Below, piece after piece: positions 59,036-64,000 of a stretch of DNA of 64,000 nucleotides; the first letter of the stretch is position 1, and each line of letters starts with the position of its first letter. A program made the position numbers and the translations under genes. Under the pieces are notes generated by a model. That model saw only the letters and a list, made by a program, of their open reading frames with translations. It had not been told where the DNA came from and made no database searches. Origin of the DNA: GCA-020345945 sp964596985 (lineage in GTDB: Archaea; Thermoproteota; Bathyarchaeia; RBG-16-48-13; GCA-020345945); the NCBI GenBank assembly GCA_964596985.1, contig CAZQWG010000007.1, positions 1-64,000 on the forward strand, written 5' to 3'.

Positions 59036-59449
59036 CGACTTAACCCTCTCACAGATACTGTATTCCTAATTCACAAATTACTTTTGCATTCGTTACGGTG
59101 ACAGCCAGATCGATTCAATAAGAATACAGTAAACTCGCGTATACTATTCGATTAGCAAGCAACTATCATGATTCAACAGGTTTCTTATTAGGGGGACTGA
59201 CTGGAACCCGGTAAAACAGTACAAGAAAATAACGCAAAAATAATCTTATTTTTCCGAAATAAACCTAAAATGAAGAGATATTGGTGCGGCCGCCGGGATT
59301 CGAACCCCAGTAACACCCCCAGTGAGACCCCCATTTATGAGGGAAGAGAATTGGGAAGAGACTGAAAATTTAGAGACCGACGGTCAGCTATGATCTCAAA
59401 TAGACATTTGAATCACTGTGACTTACACAAATTATGAGGTGTTCCGAGA
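59036..59449. other. Gap containing the full tRNA-like repeat
   Basis: The 414-base gap is mainly the repeat at 59191-59332 and its related left flank 59139-59190. No gene is seen in it. Confidence 0.5.
59191..59332. repeat. Complete copy of the tRNA-like inverted-terminal repeat element (142 bp)
   Basis: It starts GGGGGACTGACTGGAACC and ends CACCCCCAGTGAGACCCCC; the ends are inverted copies of GGGGGTCTAACTGG with two mismatches here. On the minus strand the right half reads TACTGGGGTTCGAATCCC, then GGCGGCCGCACCA, like the T-arm, acceptor and CCA of a tRNA. A left flank of about 50 bases (59139-59190) is shared with the copy at 63457. Other copies are at 46911, 51262, 53124, 37902 and perhaps 31163. 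Confidence 0.8.
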
Positions 59450-60439
59450 ATGGAAAATTTGAGATTTGGGATCCAATCAAGTGCTCGATACTATGCAACT
59501 GGAGACTGGGAAGATCTGAAATCAACCACCTTGTACTGTGAAGAACTGGGGTATGATTCAATATGGTTTGGAGACCATCTCATTACAGGTGGTTCGAGAT
59601 TCGAGTGTTGGACTATCCTCTCAGCCCTCTCAACAATCACTGAGAGGATAAGGCTTGGGACATTGGTTCTCTGTAATAATTGGAGGAATCCTGCACTACT
59701 AGCGAAAATGGCAGCAACGTTAGATGTTATTTCTCAGGGTCGTCTCGAATTCGGTATTGGCTCTGGATGGAATATGGAAGAACATGAGACTTATGGTTAC
59801 ACTTTTCCAAAACCTCGTGTTCGAGTAGAGATGTTGCGAGAGGGCTTAGAAATTATAAGAAGGATGTGGACTGAGGAGAATCCGAGCTACAAAGGAAAAT
59901 ACTACCAGGTGAGAGATGTCATCTGTGACCCTAAGCCTCTACAGAAGCCTCACCCACCCATAACGATAGGAGGTGGTGGTGAGATCTATACCTTGAAGGC
60001 TGTAGCTGCCTATGCCGATCGATGGAATGCAGGAGGTCTCCCGGAGGATTACAGGCGAAAACTAGGTATACTGAAGAAGTACTGTTCTCAAATTGGACGA
60101 GACTACGAAAGCATAGATAAGACCTACTACTCTTCAATGGACCTTTATGATAATGAGGATGATCTTCTAGAGGCGATGAAAGAGCTTTATCATACAGGTA
60201 TGGAGCGGAGGCCCCAATATCAAGGCATGTCTTTTGAAGAGTGGTTAGACCTATATCGAACTCGTCATCTAATTGGTACGCCTGAGGAATGCTTGAAAAA
60301 GATTAGGCAACTCATGGACTTCGGTGTAACATACTTCATCTTTAGTATCCGAGCAGCAAGACGAGTACCGAATCTAGTGGAGAGAAAGGAGAGTCTAAGA
60401 ATCTTCGCTGAGGAAATCATTAAACAACTCAAAGACTGA
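59450..60439 (+). CDS. LLM-class F420-dependent oxidoreductase
   Basis: A 329-residue luciferase-fold enzyme. FGIQSSARYYATGDWEDLKSTTLYCEELGYDSIWFGDHL, STITERIRLGTLVLC, the signature DVISQGRLEFGIGSGWNMEEHETYG and PPITIGGGGEIYTLKAVAAYADRW mark the family. It is related to the 1826-2686 gene but longer by 43 residues at the C-terminal end. F420 is the expected cofactor, substrate unknown. It follows the 142-bp repeat by 117 bases. Confidence 0.88.
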   Translation: MENLRFGIQSSARYYATGDWEDLKSTTLYCEELGYDSIWFGDHLITGGSRFECWTILSALSTITERIRLGTLVLCNNWRNPALLAKMAATLDVISQGRLEFGIGSGWNMEEHETYGYTFPKPRVRVEMLREGLEIIRRMWTEENPSYKGKYYQVRDVICDPKPLQKPHPPITIGGGGEIYTLKAVAAYADRWNAGGLPEDYRRKLGILKKYCSQIGRDYESIDKTYYSSMDLYDNEDDLLEAMKELYHTGMERRPQYQGMSFEEWLDLYRTRHLIGTPEECLKKIRQLMDFGVTYFIFSIRAARRVPNLVERKESLRIFAEEIIKQLKD

Positions 60440-60494
60440 GTAAAATGCTTCCAAAGCGCGAGCTTATGTTCGGTTCTGTTTTCTTTTTTATTGG

Positions 60495-63152
60495 TTAATC
60501 AGCCCTTCTAATAGCTTCTACTATGTCCAGACTGATCGTTTTATAGAGAGGGTAGAGGACACTCACGACTGATACTCCTAATGAAAGTATAGCAGCAATT
60601 TTCATTGATTCCAAAGGGACCTTGAATACAGCTGGGAAGCCAATTCTATTCATGACATGTACAATCCCTTCGTAATAAGTCAGTCCCGCGATGACCCCCA
60701 AAGTTAACCCTAAGACCCCGATAATAATCGCTTCCCCACTTATCATCTTGGCGACTTGGAATCGGCTCATACCTTGTGATCGAATAATGCCGATCTCTCT
60801 CCTCCTCTCCGAGATATTCATGATCATTATGCTGGTCATACCGATTGTGGATACTATTACAGAAAAGAGAATCAGGCTATTGAAGAGATTAAAAATTTCA
60901 TCCACTCTCTCCTGTATCGCGTTTAATATATCTATTCTAGTAACCACCCCGATGCCACGACTTCTTCCGAACTTCCCCAAGATTATATCACGAACGTACC
61001 CAAGATTCTCACTGAACCCCGGTTTCACGACAACATAGAATAGTGTCGCTTCGTCCTTGAAATGTCCCCACTGCAAGTTCAAAGTATGATATGAGATATA
61101 ACACATCTTAGTCATTGGCAATAGTTGTACCATAGGTATATTTTCCATTCCTACTTCAACTATTCCAATCACATCGAAGACCCTCCAAACTGGTTGATGG
61201 ATAAGAACCCCTGGTGCAATCTGGATTTCCAACAAGGAAAGGACATCCACCTTCGACCCAACTTCCGCATTTAAGGTCCTTGCTACTCCACTTGAAAGGA
61301 TGATTGTGTTGAGATCGTGAAGTCTTTGGTATACATTGGAAGGCGTCTTGGGAGTGAAAGTCATGTCTACTACATCAGGGTAAGAACAATAATTATCAGA
61401 GTATGCCCCATTCGGGGTATGAATTGCGGTTACCGTGACAGAGACGTTCTCATTTGTTGTTAGAGCCCTCAACTTGGTTCCAATCACTCGTACAGGCGAA
61501 GCCTTATCGATTAGGGTCCCATCCTCAAGACGTACGAGCTCTTTCCAGAACTCTCTCTCTATCGGAGAACCCCCAGAGGTTACAATCATATCTGATGGGA
61601 AGAAGCCAGTAACAGTCTTTTCAATTCCAGCACTAACACTGAACTGTATGCCCCCTAACGTAACTATGAATGATAGACTCATAGCAATTAGCATGAAGCA
61701 AATCGTGGTCCTCACTAGGTTTCTCGAAAAGTTTCTTGAGATAAGTCTGCTTTGTCTTCCGAAAAACGGATAGAACACGTATTCAAAGACCTTCTCGGTT
61801 ACCCTAATAAGACCGGCAACTGTAAGAACGAGCCCTAGGATAATCGGAGGAATTGAGGCGACACCAGCTCGCTGCATGACTATAATGTTTGGTGTGAAGA
61901 AGTATCTCCTAATATACACCCCGGAGAGGAAAAGAGGAATCCCCACTATAATTAGGATCCAGTGAAGTCTTCTATGGGTTGTCATCCTCATTGATGGTCG
62001 AAGCGCTTTCAAGATTTTCGTCTGTCCAGCCAAGATTGAGGGGATCAACCCACCGATCAATGTGGTCAATAGTCCAGTTAAAACACCCAGCGCAATTATT
62101 CTTAAATCAGAGATAACTAGAACAACCTGCGAAGAAAAAGAGAGGTTTAAGTTGCCTATAAAATAATTCGCTAGCGTTGATCCCCCTAGTAGACCGAAAG
62201 TTGTCCCAATTAGCCCTAAGAGCAGGTTTTCCAAGATAAACATCCAGAAGACCTGCATCTTCGAAGCCCCAATAGATCTGATCACACCGATCTCGTACAT
62301 TCGTTCCTTGACGTTCATGTAGACTGTATTGAACACGATGACAAGGGCGACCAAGCTTGTCAAAGAAGACATAATAAAAAGTCCACCTTTGAAGCCTTCT
62401 AGCGATTCCTGCATGCTATCGAGAATCCTTTCCTTCTCGGCGATTACCTCATACTCTCCACCGAGCTGGCTCTCAAGCCTCTTGACTACATCACTTGTCT
62501 TAGATGCGTCGTCAACCCGAACTATAATCCTGTTGAACTTACCCCAAGTCTTGAACATCTTTTGAGCCATAGGAAGATCTACATAGGCTGTATAGCTACT
62601 GACGAAATGGAGCCCAAAAGTCTCAATTGGCAGATAGTAAAGTCCTACAACCTGTAATTGGTAGTAGTCCGACTTTATGCGGATCTTGATATTCTGGCCG
62701 ATCGTGTAGTTGAGCCTCGAATCTATAACGATCTGCCCGAAATCGAGTGATCTGCTATGAGTGATGTTTGTATATTCAGGATTCAAGTAATCGAAGTCGT
62801 TGTTGGGGTCTATCCCCTCGATCATGAGTGATGCCGAACTCTCCCCTGTAACATTCCAGAAGATTGCGTGCCCTGAACCTGAGACTCTACCTGAAGCCTC
62901 AACGACGCCTTCAACTTGTCGGACCTTTAACAACAACGATTCGCTCAGGGATACCCCGGTCGCAGATCGTATACTGATATCGACAGACCCCGATGATCTA
63001 TTGATAGTCTCAACGAAATGTGCGTAGACGCTGTCAAAAGTAATATTCACGCCCGTTAAGAGAGCAACGCCTATGATGATAGATAAGATGGTTAAGGAGT
63101 TACGAAGTTTCTGTCTTGATACGTTTCTCAAGGCTATTCTAACGAGTGACAA
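60495..63152 (-). CDS. Large FtsX/MacB-type ABC transporter permease
   Basis: An 885-residue protein with two FtsX-like membrane modules. It opens RIALRNVSRQKLRNSLTILSIIIGVALLTGVN, has a MacB periplasmic-type domain (about 40-250), then three helices ending near GLIPSILAGQ, a second N-terminal helix (ISRNFSRNLVRTTICFMLIAMSLSF), a further extracytoplasmic domain and three final helices with RRREIGIIRSQGMSRFQVAKMISGEA. Such permeases export lipids or peptides with an ATPase partner; none is next to it in this window. Confidence 0.88.
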   Translation of the reverse strand: MSLVRIALRNVSRQKLRNSLTILSIIIGVALLTGVNITFDSVYAHFVETINRSSGSVDISIRSATGVSLSESLLLKVRQVEGVVEASGRVSGSGHAIFWNVTGESSASLMIEGIDPNNDFDYLNPEYTNITHSRSLDFGQIVIDSRLNYTIGQNIKIRIKSDYYQLQVVGLYYLPIETFGLHFVSSYTAYVDLPMAQKMFKTWGKFNRIIVRVDDASKTSDVVKRLESQLGGEYEVIAEKERILDSMQESLEGFKGGLFIMSSLTSLVALVIVFNTVYMNVKERMYEIGVIRSIGASKMQVFWMFILENLLLGLIGTTFGLLGGSTLANYFIGNLNLSFSSQVVLVISDLRIIALGVLTGLLTTLIGGLIPSILAGQTKILKALRPSMRMTTHRRLHWILIIVGIPLFLSGVYIRRYFFTPNIIVMQRAGVASIPPIILGLVLTVAGLIRVTEKVFEYVFYPFFGRQSRLISRNFSRNLVRTTICFMLIAMSLSFIVTLGGIQFSVSAGIEKTVTGFFPSDMIVTSGGSPIEREFWKELVRLEDGTLIDKASPVRVIGTKLRALTTNENVSVTVTAIHTPNGAYSDNYCSYPDVVDMTFTPKTPSNVYQRLHDLNTIILSSGVARTLNAEVGSKVDVLSLLEIQIAPGVLIHQPVWRVFDVIGIVEVGMENIPMVQLLPMTKMCYISYHTLNLQWGHFKDEATLFYVVVKPGFSENLGYVRDIILGKFGRSRGIGVVTRIDILNAIQERVDEIFNLFNSLILFSVIVSTIGMTSIMIMNISERRREIGIIRSQGMSRFQVAKMISGEAIIIGVLGLTLGVIAGLTYYEGIVHVMNRIGFPAVFKVPLESMKIAAILSLGVSVVSVLYPLYKTISLDIVEAIRRAD

Positions 63153-63558
63153 CAGTCCACTTCCAACAACACGACGTCTTCAAGGTGAAAATAATTACTA
63201 TTTATTGGGAATTCCTACCTTTAAGAAAAGATTCTATACACGTCTTTACTATGAGCATAAGCTAGGGATGACAATTGCGTATAACACGCGCTACAAGAGA
63301 GAAGCATTATCATTCCGTTTACTGGCTCCGACATGACTCGAAAAGTCATTCCATAATGTATTTGTGATTTTATTAAATCCCGTATATTGAAAGAGTATAC
63401 ACGTGTGTACTATTCAACCAACTGTTGACTATCATGACTTAAGCAGATTTGTCGTCGGGGGGTCTAACAGGAACCTGCAAAAACGGCACAAGAAATAACG
63501 CCAAAATGGTATTCTTTTCCCGAAAAAAGCCTGAATGAAACGCTAATGGTGCGACCGC
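63153..63558. other. Gap ending in a repeat copy
   Basis: The 5' side holds short frames only. A shared left flank (63405-63456) and a repeat copy (63457-63558) occupy the 3' side. Confidence 0.45.
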
Positions 63559-63559
63559 C
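63405..63559. repeat. tRNA-like repeat, copy missing its right end
   Basis: GGGGGGTCTAACAGGAACCTG at 63457 onward, then AACGGCACAAGAAATAACGC and TTTCCCGAAAAAAGCCTGAA follow the full copy and stop near AATGGTGCGACCGC, at the border with the flavoprotein fragment. Its left flank GTGTACTATTC...GACTATCATGACTTAAGCAG resembles the flank of the 59191 copy. Confidence 0.75.
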
Positions 63560-63684
63560 AGCATCTTCTCAAGTATTGAGGGTAGATCATCGTTTATGTG
63601 ACATTTTCCAGTCTGTCTGCAAGATCGGCACACATCGCAGGGCTTTATCTCCTTACCCGACAGAGTTATGAACTCAGTCTCCAC
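63560..63684 (-). pseudogene. Fragment of an iron-sulfur flavoprotein (NADPH-dependent FMN reductase family)
   Basis: The minus-strand frame reads EFITLSGKEIKPCDVCRSCR, then QTGKCHINDDLPSILEKMLA, the signature of flavodoxin-like Fe-S flavoproteins: PCxxCxxCxxTGxC and the following IxDDMxxI helix. The N-terminal FMN-binding strand is missing and, after LEKMLA, the frame runs into the repeat. It therefore is an internal fragment of about 41 residues, cut at its 3' end by the repeat copy. Confidence 0.65.
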
Positions 63685-63758
63685 GCCTTCTTGCTTCTCT
63701 TTTAATGTGTGTGATTAATATGAGAAACTTAATTTGAAAGCGAACTTTCTTGTTAAGT

Positions 63759-64000
63759 ATGGACTTTACAAAGGTAGTTGAGAAGAGAAGGAGTATAAGA
63801 CGATATAAACCCGATCCTGTTCCTGACGATTTGATCAAAGAGATACTTGAATCTGCGAGGGTTGCCCCTTCCGCGAGCAATCGTCAACCCTGCCACTTCA
63901 TCATCGTCAAGGATACTGAGAAGAAGAAGGCACTGGGGCTCCGCGAATGGGCTGCAGAAGCTCCAGTGATTATTATTGGTTGCACCGACTCATCCTTATC
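63759..64000 (+). CDS. Nitroreductase-family protein (5' part)
   Basis: The frame from ATG 63759 runs off the window after 80 codons: MDFTKVVEKRRSIRRYKPDP and then DLIKEILESARVAPSASNRQPCHFIIVKDTEK. KRRSIRRYK and RVAPSASNRQPCHF are the FMN-binding signature of nitroreductase-fold proteins. Activities in the family range from nitro reduction to F420-related and dehalogenase chemistry, and this part does not decide. It sits 75 bases from the flavoprotein fragment and in opposite orientation. Confidence 0.85.
   Translation, partial: MDFTKVVEKRRSIRRYKPDPVPDDLIKEILESARVAPSASNRQPCHFIIVKDTEKKKALGLREWAAEAPVIIIGCTDSSL

Noticed and set aside
1..64000. CRISPR arrays, rRNA genes and transposase genes
   Set aside because: No regularly spaced direct repeats, no rRNA-like sequence and no transposase or integrase motif were seen on either strand.

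Overview
The window is archaeal chromosome. It carries TFB, MCM, GINS, Hel308, Orc1/Cdc6, an RFC small/large pair, NrpR, F420-type luciferase-fold oxidoreductases, a three-gene (split) glutamate synthase, and TATA-like promoters with many leaderless or short-leader starts. The gene mix (NrpR, MetV/MetF, a complex I-like [NiFe]-hydrogenase-type operon, FeoB) would fit a mesophilic or moderately thermophilic Bathyarchaeia-like lineage. That placement is inference; no rRNA gene is present to settle it.

Layout. 0-3 kb: the tail of one TFB gene facing a complete second TFB gene; an unknown gene co-transcribed with the latter, behind a perfect 22-bp palindrome; a luciferase-fold oxidoreductase. 3-5.3 kb: a small heat-shock protein, a TylF-like methyltransferase, a frameshifted Orc1/Cdc6 remnant and a tRNA-like gene. 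5.3-11.8 kb (minus strand): the replication/repair operon gins23-mcm-hel308, with a 524-residue homing-endonuclease intein in MCM. 12-20 kb: nitrogen assimilation, with nrpR, gltB domains 3-2-1 as separate genes, an FAD oxidoreductase and a polyferredoxin on the minus strand, diverging from a second FMN-type glutamate synthase homologue. A 13-bp motif is shared in opposite orientation by the two divergent promoters. 20-26 kb: rfcS-rfcL, molybdopterin genes moaC-moaB-moaA, and an HTH gene with orc1/cdc6. 26-33.7 kb: a metallo-beta-lactamase-fold protein, IleRS, a 2-hydroxyacid dehydrogenase and an MFS transporter. 33.8-37.5 kb: an iron-uptake operon (DtxR-type operator, feoB, a small Cys-rich protein, a DtxR/FeoA regulator) and an amidohydrolase.

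38-47 kb is the energy-conserving core. An operon A-B-C-D-H-I-J(N)-J(C)-K-antiporter encodes a membrane complex I-like enzyme. Its B and D subunits carry [NiFe]-hydrogenase-type cysteine motifs, while a complex I-type NuoA subunit is also present. A second antiporter subunit and a small membrane protein with an internal tandem duplication diverge from it. 47-51 kb: an Lrp regulator, then a conserved unknown with metV and metF (methyl-H4folate branch), a zinc-ribbon protein and a DUF3052-like protein.

51-64 kb is more plastic. It holds an MFS gene with GT-rich coding strand flanked by a duplicated gene tail and by half-copies of a repeat, two glycosyltransferases, several membrane proteins, a PIN-domain remnant, another F420-type oxidoreductase, a large FtsX/MacB-type permease, a flavoprotein fragment and the start of a nitroreductase. 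A repeat family of about 142 bp recurs in intergenic DNA from 31 kb onward. It has 14-bp terminal inverted repeats and an internal tRNA-3'-end-like segment ending in CCA, and it is the most unusual non-coding structure here.
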